64,000 nucleotides of DNA from Gambelia wislizenii (GCA_030847615.1 JAUMIR010000003.1:76208001-76272000), one strand, 5' to 3'; shown: positions 47,901-54,368, counted from the stretch's first letter. The notes: generated by a model not told the origin, from the letters alone. Numbers and translations are program-made.

Positions 47901-50900
47901 GTTGGAAGAATATAAAAATATTCAATCATGGTTTGAAGAGTAGCTTTAGAGTAGCTTTATTTTAAAATGACAATATTACCTAAAATATTTTTTTTTGTTC
48001 AGAATGTTACCAATAAAAATATCAGAAGTAGAACTGAAAAAATGGCAAAATATGTTGAATAAATATTGTAATGGAGGGAAAAGAACAAGATTAAATAAAT
48101 TATTTTGGTATATATCACAGAAGGAGGGAGGACTTGGGCTTCCCAATATGAAAGGATATTATGAAGCTAATCAATTGAGATATGTTATAGAAGGAATTGT
48201 AGGACAGGGAGATTTAGAATGGTTAGAGATAGATATAGGGAGCATAGATAAGAGGGTATGGAATATACTTTTTGGTAATTTTATGAAAAAGGAAATTAAA
48301 GGAATTAAAAACCCATTTCTGCAAAATATAATGGGAATATGGTATAAAATAAGAATTCTTGCCTAATGATTCAGTCTTAACACTAGTTATAATGGGGAAA
48401 AAATTCCCAAATAATTTGAAGGAAAAACCAAGAAAGGAATTAAAGAAAAGAGGACTAGAGAAAATAGAGGGATGGATAGGATGGGTGTGTGAGAAAGAGT
48501 GTATAAGAGATAAATTGTATGAAATGAAAATTTCGTGGTTTAATTGCATACAGTTAGAACAATGGATTAAAAATTGGAAAAAGAATAATAAAGAAATAAG
48601 GGAGTTTACAAAATTTGAAGATTTGATGAAAAAAGGTGAAAAGATGGATAATAATGAAAGTTTGAAAAGTATTACAAGTGAATTATATAAAATATTGATC
48701 AAAAATAAGGAAAATAAAGACAAAGTAGAATATTTAAGGAGAATATGGGAGGAAGATTTGAAACAAAAAATTGGAGATTATGAATGAGATCAGATTTGGA
48801 AACAAAGACAACTAAAAATATGTCAATACAGATAAAAGAAAAGTATTATAAAATAATATGGAGATGGTATTTGACACCAGCAAGATTGCATAATATAGAT
48901 AAGAATAACTCTAAATATAGTTGGAGAGGTTGTCAAGAAATAGGTACATATATGCATACGTGGTGGAACTGTAAATATGTATAGCAGTTTTGGGAAATGG
49001 TCTTTATAGAAATAGAGAATATTTTGAATATAAATATAGAAAGGAAAATGAGCATAGCATTGATGTCAATTTAAAATGGAGAGAATGGGAATCAAGGAGA
49101 AAAGGATTTAATAACAAATTTATTAATGCCAGCAGGATTAATTTTAGCAAGATACTGGAAAATGCAAATAAATGTACAGGTGACGGAGTGATATAAAGAA
49201 ATTTGGAAAATGGCAATAAATGTTAAGTTAACAGGTAGAATTAAAGTAAGAGGAGGAATATGGAAAGAAAGTGATTTTGATAAAATTTGGAAAGTATTTG
49301 TTAAAAAAGTATTACAGACAAAGGATGGGAGGTTACCTCCACGAGAAGAAATGAGATTCTGGAAAGATTAGGTAAGGGATAATGGCTTCGGTGAAGGGGA
49401 GCACTGTGATGGGAGGGGGATAGAGGAATTAATATTCTTGAAAAGAATCATAGTAAAGAAGTATGTTAACTTTTGAAATTAGTTAATAGAAATATTGTTA
49501 TGTTTATGGTAATATTATGTGCTTTAGTATATAAGTATTAATTGGATATTATAATGTATGATTATAAAATTAATAAAAAATTATGAAAAAATTAAAATAG
49601 AACATAAAACCATTAAGTTACATTTCTACCAAATTCTAGATTGTTTAAACTCTATCTCATACCACAGATAGCAAATATTTATGGATGTATTTATTTTATA
49701 TCCCATGTTCCTTCCAGCTTGGGACCCAAGCTGGCTCACAACGTAGATTAAAACAATGTATCAAAGAACCATCTGTCTAAAGTAGAGTAAGTACACTCCG
49801 GTTGTGTTACAAACGGGATACAGGTTGCCTGAGATTTAAGGAAAACCAAATTCACAGTACAGAGTCCTGATGGCATTGTCCTTTAAGGTGTCTAGGCATA
49901 GCTATCCATTAGTTGTTCAGCTAAAAAGACTGTGGGCCATGAAACTATGGAGGAGTACAACATTTGCATAGCAAGGCTTTTCCTTTTTCTTTTAAGATTC
50001 TTGATAGTTTGCTATTAACTGAAATGCCTCAGACCCTGAAGTTTTGCAAAGGCATTCACCTGAGCAGATGGGGGACTAAATGAGTGGTAGGGATATGGGC
50101 ATGGAAACTTTGTCCCCAAATGTCCACATGAACCCAGAAAGAACAGATACCTTCATGTGTTGAATGTTAAGATCTGCAGAGAGGTTTATAACCATTGTTA
50201 GCTGAATGTGGTTGTAGAATTCCCACTATTGAGAAACCTGCTAGGGAAACAGTTAATTGTTTATAGTATTCAGTGAAAATTCTCTCAGTTTCTTCCCTAG
50301 CACAGGTGAGAAGTGGTATTTTCAGCTCATAGCTATTCACATAATGCTGAGAGATTGTTCATAGGTGAGGATCAAAGCTGGTAGTAGCCCATGACTTTAA
50401 AATGCTGAGGAAAAGTTGAAAGAATATGCATGCTTAGCTTAGAGCTATGGTTTTCACAGTATGAGGCATATTTTCCTAGAGTGACATAGAGAAATGCAAG
50501 GTTCTCCTAGATATCTCAGTTCTGCTAGACATCTTAGTTCAGTTCATAAACTCCAGGTCTACCATTTTCCAATAGTGTTTATACACACACCTATTAGTTG
50601 GGTTACCAGTGTTGTGATATTGTGGGGGACAGCTTGTTTTTCATGAGCTTTTGTATTTTTGATAGTTTGTGTGTCTCAGGTCATCAGAGAGTAAATACTA
50701 GAAGAAATCTAGCTTCAAGGAACCTAGTTTCTTCCACTCATCTTCCTATTGCCCTCCCTAATCTTGGTTTAAACTTTGGAGCAAGGATATCTACAGGGCT
50801 ATTCTCTTCAAGAACTAGAGCCTTCTGCACATTATAGTTTTCTCCTAACCAGCAAGAAGTACTCTTTATTGACACATTCCGCATGGGGCACTGGCCAAAG

Positions 50901-53749
50901 GGAAAAACATTTTTGCAAAAGGTTTATTTCATTTGTTCACTGTAATTGACTTGGAGCATAATCACTGTCAACCATGAAACTTCAGATTATTTTTTAATTT
51001 GAATTTCTGGTGGCTCTGAGCAACAGCAGTATACAATATGGTACTGTATAAGCAAACTGGATGTAATGTTTTATTCAGAATACTGCATAATGGCCATTTG
51101 ATAGCAGTGGCTCATCAGATTTCTATAGGAGGCCATGAAGACACTAGGATAATACATTCCTCATTTAAACAGTCTGGAATACTCCTTTTTAATGGCAACT
51201 GCTTTGACTGTTTTCTCTTGGTAACCTTCAGTAGATCACCACTGAGGTCAGTTTCTCAGGCAGGTGGTACTACATGTACCCTCGTGCAACTAGCATAATT
51301 CATGTGGTCAAAGAAGAAGGCCTATATCTTCTGTTTTGAGGTCAAGGCAGTGAGACTAGCTGTTTGGAATGATGTCACAGAAAAGTGTCTTGTAAGAGTT
51401 CATGAATAAAGGCCTATGTTAGCAATTGTTCTTATGCTGAAATTGGGTTTTATACTGAAGGTCTAGTCAGGCAAGGAGAAGCATATCAGCAAAAGAGTAA
51501 TGAAAATTACTGTGGATTCATTTGGCAGGCAATATTTTGATTCTGAATAGGTGTTCTTAAAGATGAGTGCCAGTTCCCTCCTTCTGTGGTAGAAAGTAAA
51601 TAATGGATTTAAATTACTCTCTATTTTTCCTAATTAATATATTGATGTTTTTTAAAAATCATATAAATGTACTTCCTTTATTCAAGATCAATAACGTTTC
51701 AGAGCACCTACAGTGTTCCTAAGTAATTTGCATCATTCTGGATTAAGATTAAGGAGCATAAAGCTCAGGATTTTCTGTCACTGGGTTGGCAATGGGAAGG
51801 AGATGAGATTTGGTCTTGCAGGTGACCAGACAGCTGCAGTACTACTGATTTTCACTTCCACTTCTTTCTGGAAAGGAATCTATTTTCAGGGTTTAGGATG
51901 GAAGGTGCTGGTCTAGGCAGTGTTTGGGGCATTTAGAGATCTTTTGTTGTCATAATTGTTTTTTTAAAAAGGTGCCTGAGGAGCATTGAAGTTGGTTGGG
52001 AACATGCAGCCCACAGATCACGCTTTATGTACCTCATTATAGGCCCTTACAGTTGCTTTCTCTCATACATTCCTGTCCCAGCTCCAGGTTTTGCCACTTA
52101 GCTATGTGGAAAAGTAGCATTTATATATGTTTTAATCAAGTTTGTACTTCCTAAAAATAATGCTGTGTAATTTGGAAGTGTACACGTTCTTCTGAAGATG
52201 TTGGTGCAGAGATAATAGTTTTATATTTCATATAGCTATTACAGTGTTAATGTACAATATTAATACATTATGGAATGGCAGTCTAATCCAACAGATATAA
52301 CATAGAAACAGGCTCCATTAAGTTCAGTGGAATTTACATCCAAGGGATTGTGTTTTAAGAGTGGGTGCTTATTTTGTTTCTCAGTCCATAAGGTGGAATT
52401 TTGCTGTCTTAGAGCAGTATTAGGTCCATTCTTCAGCCTTCCATATGGGATTTTATGATGACCAAGTATAGCTGCCCTGCCATGGAGACATCTCATGACC
52501 TTGAGAGCAAACTGCTCAATGTCGAAGGAAATTCTGCTTTTAATTGTGTGCCTTTTTTTTTTTTTGGCTTTTTAAAAAATCTGATTCACCTAACATTTTT
52601 CCAGCCTGATCCTTATAAGTAGGGAGTTGCTTTTATTTTTACCAAGTGACATTTTCCTTGTGTTGACTTCTAGCTGGAAGGGAATCCCTAGTAGGTCTCT
52701 AATGGGAGCTATAAGTGCATTTGGGTGCTTTGGAGGGATAGTGAGTGTTGATTAGGACTGAGCTTTGAGTAGCTGCTAATGCACATTCCTCATTGATAGG
52801 CACTAGATAGCATGCTCCCAGCAATATTTTTAACCTGTATGAGATAGGGGTGCATTAAAAGAGCTCAGCTTTTCTGCTGCTTTTGCTGACACAAGGTGCC
52901 AAATTCCCCACTGACACTGAATAGCCTGCAGTCCTGAGCATTATCAACAAACAAACAAATACAACCCTACCAGCTTTGAATTCTCATAAGTCATTTGGGG
53001 ATAGTAGTGGAGAGAGAACTAGAAGCTTGAATCTTAGGATCCAGTAAATGTGAGATCGGTGTGGGACAGGGATGAAAGAAGTGTTGTAATCCCAAAGGGT
53101 TTCAGGAGCTTAAGGTTATTCACTAGCTCAGCGACAGATTTCTGAAAGCTCACAAACAAGCGGCTTCAGATTGGTAATAAACAATGTGTATTTACTACTA
53201 TGGTATGAATGTGAACTGAGGGGCTGCATGCATGCTTTAGCAGTTAGTACAAAAAGATAATACTGGATATAAGTGCCCCATTCTTTACCTACTACTTTAG
53301 TGGAATAGAATTCTGTGGAATAAGGCATTAAGAGCATACAGTGACCCATAGAGTCAAGATTAAATAAAATAGGAAATTGTTTTGGCACACACAACCTCAG
53401 TATAATTTGAGCAGATACATTTCAGGTGAACATCCTGTGTCTGCAAAGCCTGAACAAGTGATTTAGACAGACACTGATACTTACCTCTGTTCTTTTTTGT
53501 TGTTAATAAAGTCTTTGCCCTGAAACACCACAATCAAAATATTGTGGTGGGATGTGAAACCTAGGCATGCTCTGCTAATATCAGATCGTGCCCAAAAGAT
53601 GTGATTTGAAAGGTTTATTTCCAAACACAACTTCCTTTCCCTCTCACTTTTTAGGTTTGGTCCCTGTCACCAGGTAGAGCTGGGCAGTGCCTGCACACAA
53701 TACAGACTGAAGACCGTGTCTGGTCCATTGCCATTAGTCCATTATCAAG
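11527..53749 (+). CDS. FBXW4: FBXW4 (F-box and WD40 domain protein 4, dactylin), 5' five exons
   Basis: Spliced gene with visible coding exons 11527-11750, 41724-41819, 44364-44549, 45794-45926 and 53655-53749; the 3' exons lie outside the window. FBXW4 is a substrate receptor: its F-box binds SKP1 in an SCF ubiquitin ligase and its WD40 propeller binds the target. The join gives about 244 residues of a family usually about 410 long. In order they are an F-box (about residues 16-65, LPEELLLLICSYLDARALGR), a conserved linker (VPVKERVKVSQNW), WD repeat 1 (FSGHQEDVCRFVL), WD repeat 2 (LGHEQEVNCVDC ... VVSGSRDRTAKVWSL) and the start of repeat 3 (QTEDRVWSIAISPLS). The match to vertebrate FBXW4 is direct. 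Intron phases agree between exons. In other vertebrates FBXW4 neighbours FGF8 and its introns house FGF8 enhancers. Expression is probably broad, from a CpG island. Confidence 0.96.
12051..12269. mobile_element. hAT-like palindromic MITE, intact
   Basis: Two arms of about 85 bp face each other: GGGGGCATCTACACTACAGA ... AATCCTGGGATTTGTAGTTT, and the inverted copy ending ...TCATGTGGATTCCCC. The 'CTATGGAATCCTGGGATTTG' core appears once per arm, in inverse orientation. The element is non-coding and lies close downstream of the FBXW4 CpG island. Confidence 0.8.
12415..12783. mobile_element. hAT-type non-autonomous element, complete
   Basis: Terminal inverted repeats CAGTGGTTCTTAACCT and AGGTTAAGAACCACTG are exact. 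Flanking 8-mers ACCTTATT and ATCTTACT agree at six of eight positions, as expected for an old 8-bp hAT target duplication. The interior matches 9621-9963. Confidence 0.88.
12856..12932 (+). mobile_element. SINE/LINE 3' tail fragment
   Basis: GTGAGCCACCTTGGCTCCC ... GGGAGAAAGGCAGCATATAA followed by (AAAT)n. This is the 3' end shared by L2-mobilised SINEs. Confidence 0.65.
12933..13678. other. intron 1, unassigned
   Basis: No recognised repeat or gene. Confidence 0.4.
13679..13918 (-). mobile_element. tRNA-derived CORE-type SINE
   Basis: On the minus strand there is a tRNA-like head with A box (TGATGTAATGGTTTGGGCAT) and B box (GGTTTGAATCC), then a MIR-like core (GGTGACCTAGGACAAGTCAC). The 3' portion (GAACTTGAAGGCACACAACA) is also present in sense at 36909-37080. 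Confidence 0.8.
13938..14112 (-). mobile_element. CR1 LINE 3' end
   Basis: Antisense CR1 terminus: AGAATCATAGAGTTGGAAAA at the left, then the antisense of the ORF2 end (CAGAGAAGGAGACCTCACCA). Confidence 0.8.
14120..14540 (+). mobile_element. RTE/BovB LINE ORF C-terminal fragment
   Basis: Plus-strand peptides 'TKVRIFHAIVFPISLYGCES', 'LLYFGYY' and a final 'EALSLQ.LAEL'-like region match the C-terminal part of BovB-type RT (family form 'VKVIRAMVFPVVMYGCESWT'). Stops are frequent. It is bounded on both sides by minus-strand CR1 ends. Confidence 0.7.
14543..14822 (-). mobile_element. CR1 LINE 3' end
   Basis: Antisense octamer tail (AGAATCATAGAGTTGGAAGA) and about 280 bp of ORF2 end and 3' UTR. 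Confidence 0.88.
14823..15410. other. intron 1, unassigned
   Basis: No gene. Faint traces of a dispersed repeat ('ACAACTCCCATAATCC' at about 14988). Confidence 0.35.
15411..15672 (+). mobile_element. tRNA-derived SINE, full length
   Basis: Pol III A box TGGTGTAGTGGTTAAATGCC and B box AAGTTCGATTCC lie 30-40 bp apart. They are followed by a LINE-derived tail (CTAACACACATTGGAAGCTG ... GTGGGGTATAAATA). It is the complete relative of the tail fragments at 11097-11240 and 62738-62843. Confidence 0.85.
15673..16091. other. intron 1, unassigned
   Basis: Nothing recognised. Confidence 0.35.
16092..16300 (+). mobile_element. second type of tRNA-derived SINE
   Basis: A-box region (TAGTTTACTGGTAGAGCACA) and B-box region (GGTTCGATCAC), then 'GGGAAAGACCCCTGCTTCAG' and 'GATGGGCCAGTGG', the body of a SINE common in sauropsids. 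Diverged. Confidence 0.7.
16301..17714. other. intron 1, unassigned
   Basis: No recognised gene or repeat. Confidence 0.35.
17715..18255 (-). pseudogene. CR1 ORF2 endonuclease domain
   Basis: An open frame of about 180 codons on the minus strand encodes the apurinic-type endonuclease of CR1, which nicks target DNA for reverse transcription. Visible motifs are LRCLYTNAQSMGNKQDELE, IIGITETWWDESHDWN (catalytic E), GGGMTLYIRD and VIVGLYYRPPSQ. The frame is intact across most of the N-terminal domain but stops before the RT. The remainder is absent, so it is a fragment with both ends missing. Confidence 0.88.
18261..18931. mobile_element. DNA-transposon-like element with inverted ends
   Basis: The left end ACCGTATATTGCTGCATACA continues into AGACTAC. 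The right end GTCGTCTTATACGCCGGAAT is its inverted counterpart, ending ATACGT. The class is unresolved (hAT-like is a guess). The interior contains a different coding relic at about 18673-18800. Confidence 0.6.
18673..18800 (-). pseudogene. possible Copia-type gag (UBN2-like) relic
   Basis: The minus frame reads AIDDGIVCEIKGLRTAKKAW followed by DTLKNLCGVQSLESKVAL. This resembles the 'TAKEAWD.L...' stretch of Ty1/Copia gag proteins. The fragment is short and stands alone, so the assignment is weak. Other domesticated gag-like proteins share the motif. Confidence 0.4.
18932..20589. other. intron 1, unassigned
   Basis: No gene. A degraded Tigger-like piece (CCCCCTGTATCCACAGGAGA) is at about 19996-20170. 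The 5' end of the DIRS element may start somewhere here, but no left terminal repeat was seen. Confidence 0.35.
20590..21369 (+). pseudogene. DIRS gag-like protein, N-terminal part
   Basis: Open for about 255 codons. It includes a region typical of vertebrate DIRS gag: 'AQGAAVAARRQVWLKSWNAD', 'SPFLGEKLFGESLEPVL' and a lysine run. The first ATG codon is at 20647, but the frame is open somewhat further upstream. Coding similarity stops at 21369 where the LTR begins, and resumes at 21860 (VPQADIKEALPPLPPPVRDF, then an R/Q-rich tail ending at 22047). Confidence 0.8.
21370..21859 (+). mobile_element. probable solo LTR inside DIRS gag
   Basis: About 490 bp bounded by TGTTAC and GCAACA (terminal TGTT...AACA inverted repeat). 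A TATA-type signal ACTATATAAAAG is at about 21729 and a poly(A) signal AATAAAAC at about 21808. Flanking 5-mers CCAGA and CCATC match at the first three positions only, so the target duplication is weak. It splits an otherwise continuous gag frame. No internal retroviral or retrotransposon genes accompany it. Confidence 0.7.
21860..22047 (+). pseudogene. DIRS gag-like protein, C-terminal part
   Basis: Resumes the gag frame after the LTR: proline-rich (PPLPPPVRDF), then a basic, glutamine-rich end (SRWGDNRYQRRNQQ), and a stop at 22045-22047. Confidence 0.7.
22060..22960 (+). pseudogene. DIRS reverse transcriptase, broken
   Basis: RT pieces are spread over three frames. The catalytic box is seen as PYLDDLLILP at about 22654-22683, followed by 'LVPCQQMQHLG'. 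Upstream, 'YLSSLDLQDA' and 'YNSLPFGLSSVPRVFTKIM'-like reading occurs with frameshifts. It cannot make a protein. Confidence 0.75.
23207..23917 (+). pseudogene. DIRS RNase H and connection domain
   Basis: One 236-codon open frame. It contains HSINWLELRAARLALIAFQ, then LIRTDNVTTKAHINHQRGT (DIRS/Gypsy-type RNase H with the catalytic D of 'TDN'), 'LNLKADWLSC' and the DIRS-typical 'VDLFASPANAKLPRFFSR'. This is the best preserved part of the element. Confidence 0.85.
23890..24913 (+). pseudogene. DIRS tyrosine recombinase, broken
   Basis: The N-terminal SAM-like domain (RIYKYTFRVFLRWCKHKG) and catalytic domain are in shifted frames. The catalytic set is still visible: ASTRRISELAAL (first Arg), AHSTRSAVTS (HxxR), AATWKSSSMFVRHYRLD (W and the nucleophilic Tyr). 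In intact elements this enzyme inserts circular DNA without target duplication. At least two frameshifts separate the pieces. Confidence 0.85.
24999..25380. repeat. DIRS 3' inverted-repeat region
   Basis: A ~62-bp arm at about 25024-25086 (includes GTCTTACCTGTGATACGTTC) is the reverse complement of about 25318-25380 (GAACGTATCACAGGTAAGAC). A third, diverged block at about 24999-25030 (GGATGCTCTGTAGTCCTCCC) also pairs with 25055-25086. It therefore contains both a short hairpin and a longer inverted repeat, as expected for the terminal and internal complementary repeats of DIRS. Confidence 0.88.
25480..25617 (-). mobile_element. CR1 LINE 3' end, short
   Basis: Antisense octamer tail (AGAATCATAGAATCATAGAA) and about 120 bp of 3' end, breaking off at CCTCCAAG. 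Confidence 0.88.
25618..26500. other. intron 1, unassigned
   Basis: AT-rich. A small tandem duplication (TACCCTCAGCCATTCA twice) lies at 25828-25862. No gene. Confidence 0.4.
26510..27070 (-). pseudogene. CR1/L3-type LINE reverse transcriptase fragment
   Basis: The minus strand reads KLIESIINIIRYVENQIFL, then 'AFDKVPHQRFLMNLSNCRIR' and 'TGNWLKDQKQKTEINSQF', the RT finger/palm region of CR1-like LINEs. It has many stops and frame breaks and appears older than the CR1 3' ends nearby. Confidence 0.8.
27480..27927 (-). mobile_element. CR1 LINE 3' end
   Basis: About 450 bp. The antisense tail AGAATCATAGAATCATAGAG is followed by the ORF2 end, which on the minus strand encodes 'ERLRELGMFSLEKGRLRGDM' and 'SPSLEVFKQRLDGHLSEM'. 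The frame is still open across the coding part. Confidence 0.92.
28435..28672. mobile_element. Tigger-type MITE, about 240 bp
   Basis: Begins CAGTAAGATCCCCATATCC after TA and ends GGGCGTCCTACTG followed by TG (decayed TA). Nearly collinear with 62848-63093, including 'ACAAAACAGCACACCTACCA'. Confidence 0.8.
28680..31600. other. intron 1, mostly unassigned
   Basis: No gene recognised. A (GT)n run lies at 29767-29784 and a shorter one at about 29931-29942. Confidence 0.4.
31848..32083 (-). other. unrecognised acidic coding-like segment
   Basis: The minus frame encodes a low-complexity acidic stretch (LEDSDEKEESDCQESAAPDA, then LSESEEPGAEVEEG), followed by 'SENPLASFMEQRRDKYRLHR'. It has no ATG of its own outside the adjoining trinucleotide repeat and no splice signals I can support. 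It may be part of an unrecognised transposon or chance purine/pyrimidine bias. No function is assigned. Confidence 0.3.
32084..32145. repeat. compound trinucleotide repeat (TAG)n(AAC)n(AAT)n
   Basis: Three successive trinucleotide arrays of about eight, eight and five units. Confidence 0.95.
32146..32525 (-). mobile_element. L2-like LINE 3' end
   Basis: Antisense pattern TTTATAGCCCACCCAATCAC ... GGGCGGGTTACAACAATAAA, and inward 'CCGGCAGGTCATTCCACAGT', known from the 3' ends of L2-type LINEs in reptiles. No coding part was recognised. Confidence 0.6.
32832..33080 (-). pseudogene. Penelope-like ORF C-terminal fragment
   Basis: The minus frame reads LFDNTEILDQANNYHVRMHR followed by EAIEIHKHLDNFNRKEETLQ. 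This is the 'REAIEI.KH..NFN' motif found C-terminal to GIY-YIG in Penelope-like elements. It is truncated at both sides. Confidence 0.7.
33306..33330. repeat. (AC)n microsatellite
   Basis: Twelve AC units. Confidence 0.95.
33816..34154 (+). mobile_element. retroposed insert (L1 3' end-like) with 17-bp target duplication
   Basis: A segment ending in CTAATTAAAAAAA is flanked by exact 17-bp copies of AAAATAAGAAGAGGTGT (33799-33815 and 34155-34171). The A-rich end and the duplication length are the mark of L1-type target-primed insertion. The 339-bp body is pyrimidine-rich and was not matched to the L1 at 46049. Confidence 0.8.
34172..35159. other. intron 1, unassigned
   Basis: No gene or repeat recognised. 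Confidence 0.4.
35160..36121. mobile_element. MER2-like Tigger element, split by a MITE
   Basis: Ends TAGGTTGAGCATCCC and GATACTCAACCTGTA are inverted repeats. Interior blocks AATCCGAAATGCTCCAAAAT, 'TTGTTTCATG', 'ACCTTCAGGC' and 'AGATATCTCATTATGTAT' are those of the MER2/Tigger family known from mammals and reptiles. It is continuous except for 35361-35976. A short (AAT)n run is at 36052-36078. Confidence 0.85.
35361..35976 (+). mobile_element. family A MITE, copy 2, inserted in the Tigger element
   Basis: Flanked by ATA on both sides (35358-35360 and 35977-35979). Removing it and one ATA restores the order of the MER2-like sequence (GAAACATAAATGAATG). Interior blocks AAATCCAACATGGCAG, 'GGCCAATCAGC' and 'GTGGATTGATGC' match copy 1. 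A 3-bp duplication suggests PIF/Harbinger. Confidence 0.8.
36122..36908. other. intron 1, unassigned
   Basis: No gene or repeat recognised. Confidence 0.35.
36909..37080 (+). mobile_element. CORE-type SINE with internal deletion
   Basis: Starts GAGAGCCAGTATGGTGTTGG (A-box head), lacks most of the core, and ends 'GAAATTACTTGAAGGCACTC'. Sense counterpart of 13679-13918. Confidence 0.7.
37081..38344. other. intron 1, unassigned
   Basis: No gene or repeat recognised. Open frames are short and lack family features. Confidence 0.4.
38692..39726 (+). pseudogene. Tc1-like transposase, inactivated
   Basis: Starts MPRRKDISN at 38692. The catalytic domain shows NNVVWTDETKMEMFGDSAQR (first Asp) and QWDNDPKHTSKCTTEWLK (second Asp). 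The region that should hold the third acidic residue is frameshifted, and the expected 'NPIENLW' is not intact. A 'TACAATTAGAAAAAGACTGA' tandem duplication at 38977-39027 also breaks the frame. This enzyme excised and inserted the element at TA sites, and is now dead. Confidence 0.9.
39891..40372 (-). mobile_element. CR1 LINE 3' end inside the Tc1 TIR
   Basis: About 480 bp. Antisense tail AGAATCATAGAATCATAGAA; the minus frame encodes 'ERVQRRATKMVKGLETMPYE', 'ERLRELGMFSLEKRWLRGDM' and 'SPSLEVFKQRLDGHLSGML' without a stop. This is the best kept CR1 end here and hence probably the youngest. The flanks TGTCCT and TATCCT may be a short target duplication. Confidence 0.93.
40424..41723. other. end of intron 1, unassigned
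   Basis: No repeat recognised. Includes the polypyrimidine tract and CAG acceptor of FBXW4 exon 2 at 41711-41723. Confidence 0.45.
41724..41819 (+). CDS. FBXW4: FBXW4 exon 2: conserved linker
   Basis: Encodes (L)VAGVPVKERVKVSQNWRHGR, then CQRIPLLKWKR(N); the linker is highly conserved in FBXW4. The acceptor is TTTTCCTCTGCAG. The exon is 96 bp if the GC donor at 41820 (AA|GCAAGTGA) is used, giving LKWKRNLMPWMQLDG across the junction, the same length as in other vertebrates. The nearby GT at 41824 would add four bases and throw exon 3 out of frame. Confidence 0.9.
41945..42375 (-). mobile_element. family A MITE, copy 3
   Basis: Reverse orientation relative to copies 1 and 2. It starts GGGCTTCTCTAGACAATAAA ... 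ACTCCTCATAGAAT (the complement of the terminal block of copy 2) and contains 'GGGAAAAGCCTTCATGGC' and 'AGCTCATTGGTCGG'. The 3' limit is approximate. Confidence 0.6.
42528..42549. repeat. (TCC)n microsatellite
   Basis: About seven CTC/TCC units directly abutting the LINE 3' end. Confidence 0.9.
42550..43560 (-). mobile_element. LINE ORF2 C-terminal part, uninverted copy
   Basis: The minus strand reads SKSVLKSIQQFTYLGSIISS, AYSAFGRHYKRVWSNKHLR, then (after a TGA in place of an Arg codon) STKINVYRTNVLSILIYGSE, 'SIEGMILRTQLRWAGHVSKM', and the final region ending 'FLIISTLAQSVG'. It is continuous on one strand, so it serves as the reference for the inverted copy at 6671-8294. Interrupted by CR1 at 42829-42985. 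Confidence 0.85.
42829..42985 (-). mobile_element. CR1 LINE 3' end nested in LINE
   Basis: Antisense tail AGAATCATAGAATCATAGAA and about 130 bp of 3' end. The host LINE is continuous on either side (compare 6940-6970). TGAT flanks both sides. Confidence 0.9.
43561..44363. other. rest of intron 2, unassigned
   Basis: No gene or repeat recognised. Ends with the polypyrimidine tract and CAG of exon 3. Confidence 0.4.
44364..44549 (+). CDS. FBXW4: FBXW4 exon 3: WD repeat 1
   Basis: Encodes (N)LMPWMQLDGDYLYLSQAEE, IQVYWLHPKGTN, then the first WD40 blade FSGHQEDVCRFVLTNGHIVS. Acceptor TTTCTCCAG, donor GG|GTAAGC at 44550. The exon ends two bases into a Gly codon. Confidence 0.95.
44550..45793 (+). 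other. FBXW4 intron 3
   Basis: 1.2 kb intron with a short dispersed repeat at 45490-45612 and otherwise unassigned sequence. Confidence 0.85.
45490..45612 (-). repeat. short dispersed repeat, second copy
   Basis: CCTCCAGATGTTGTTGTACT ... 'GGCATTTGCAGTCTAACAAC', similar to the repeat at 3835-3915. Confidence 0.5.
45794..45926 (+). CDS. FBXW4: FBXW4 exon 4: WD repeat 2
   Basis: Encodes (G)DGAIVLHKLNGSFSFKFL, GHEQEVNCVDCQGGIVVSG, SRDRTAK. It carries a full WD40 signature with conserved GH and the structural Asp of SRDRTAK. Acceptor TTTTTCAG, donor AAG|GTGAGA at 45927 (phase 0). Confidence 0.95.
46049..49592 (+). mobile_element. 5'-truncated L1 LINE
   Basis: About 3.5 kb, strikingly A-rich on the coding strand, as L1 is. 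It starts within the end of the endonuclease domain ('SDHALVNVEIIL'-like reading), then has the full RT and C-terminal regions. It ends in an A-rich 3' end (ATAAAAAATTATGAAAAAAT). Probable target duplication TAAAATAGAA at 46039-46048 and 49593-49602. It lies in sense with FBXW4. Confidence 0.9.
46200..49200 (+). pseudogene. L1 ORF2 (RT), inactivated
   Basis: Recognisable motifs in order: RRWRLNT-like 'VKRWRLNTKILN', SKRILWDSMKAVIRGICIK, KSGKAPGVDELGPDYYKIF, 'QIILIPKPDKDL', DQCGFVKGRQMSNLIGRVLN, ALDIFKAFDCVEWP, MRGTRQGCPLSPILFAVVIE, and SLFADNKYI. The last motif is the catalytic box with the second Asp changed to Asn. Stops and frameshifts split the frame into about a dozen pieces. The C-terminal region includes 'CQEIGTYMHTWWNCKYV', corresponding to the L1 cysteine-containing C-terminus. 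Confidence 0.9.
49603..53654. other. rest of intron 4, unassigned
   Basis: About 4 kb with no recognised transposon and no gene. Ends with the TTTTTAG acceptor of exon 5. Confidence 0.4.
53655..53749 (+). CDS. FBXW4: FBXW4 exon 5: start of WD repeat 3
   Basis: Encodes VWSLSPGRAGQCLHTIQTED, RVWSIAISPLS, plus two bases. Acceptor CACTTTTTAG, donor AAG|GTAACA at 53750. The next exon of the gene is not found in the rest of the window. Confidence 0.95.
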
Positions 53750-54368
53750 GTAACAAAACTTTTAAAATCATGTTTGAAAGCGTCATGTTTTTCTTGATTT
53801 GTAAAACTGGCTCTCATTTCAGCTATGCAAGATGTCTTAAAACTCGGTGTCAACTCATCATTAATTTTCTTACCCCCCCCCAAACCTTATTTGCTCAAAG
53901 ACAGTCAGTTATGCAGGGAAAGAGAATGTGTTAGTTGAAAAATGTTCTGGAATCTTGAGGGTTTTCTTTTCTCCTTTCCTTTTGTATCTGGAAAAGAAAA
54001 GAAAACTAAATTAGCAGCAGAAGATTGATTTGAAAGTTCTGATAAAATGGAAGCTGCCAAGGAAGGTTGATATCTCATATACCCTCTTCCTCCCATGTTA
54101 TGTGCCAATATATATGATTACTCACGTGTAGAAAAAAATACAATGAATGAAAGAAACTGAAAGCTGCAGCAAAATATACATATACCAGTTTCAAAAACGA
54201 TTCTAAAAATATATATTTGCATTTTTATTAAATATCTTTGTAGTTGGAAGAGAGTTGAAGTCTTTCATTTAGCTTCAGCCTTTCTAAGGAAGAAATCCAT
54301 AGAAGATTTGTGGAAGGGGATAAATGTGTCATGCTTTTGAGTATAGTGTGCTCATATCTTGAAGCTGT

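Larger units (their letters stand above)
45927..53654 (+). other. FBXW4 intron 4
   Basis: 7.7 kb. Nearly half is an L1 insertion (46049-49592). The remainder, 49603-53654, shows no recognised repeat or gene. Confidence 0.9.

Noticed and set aside
48223..48723. 166-codon minus-strand open frame
   Set aside because: Lies antisense to the L1 ORF2 and is a by-product of its A-rich sequence.
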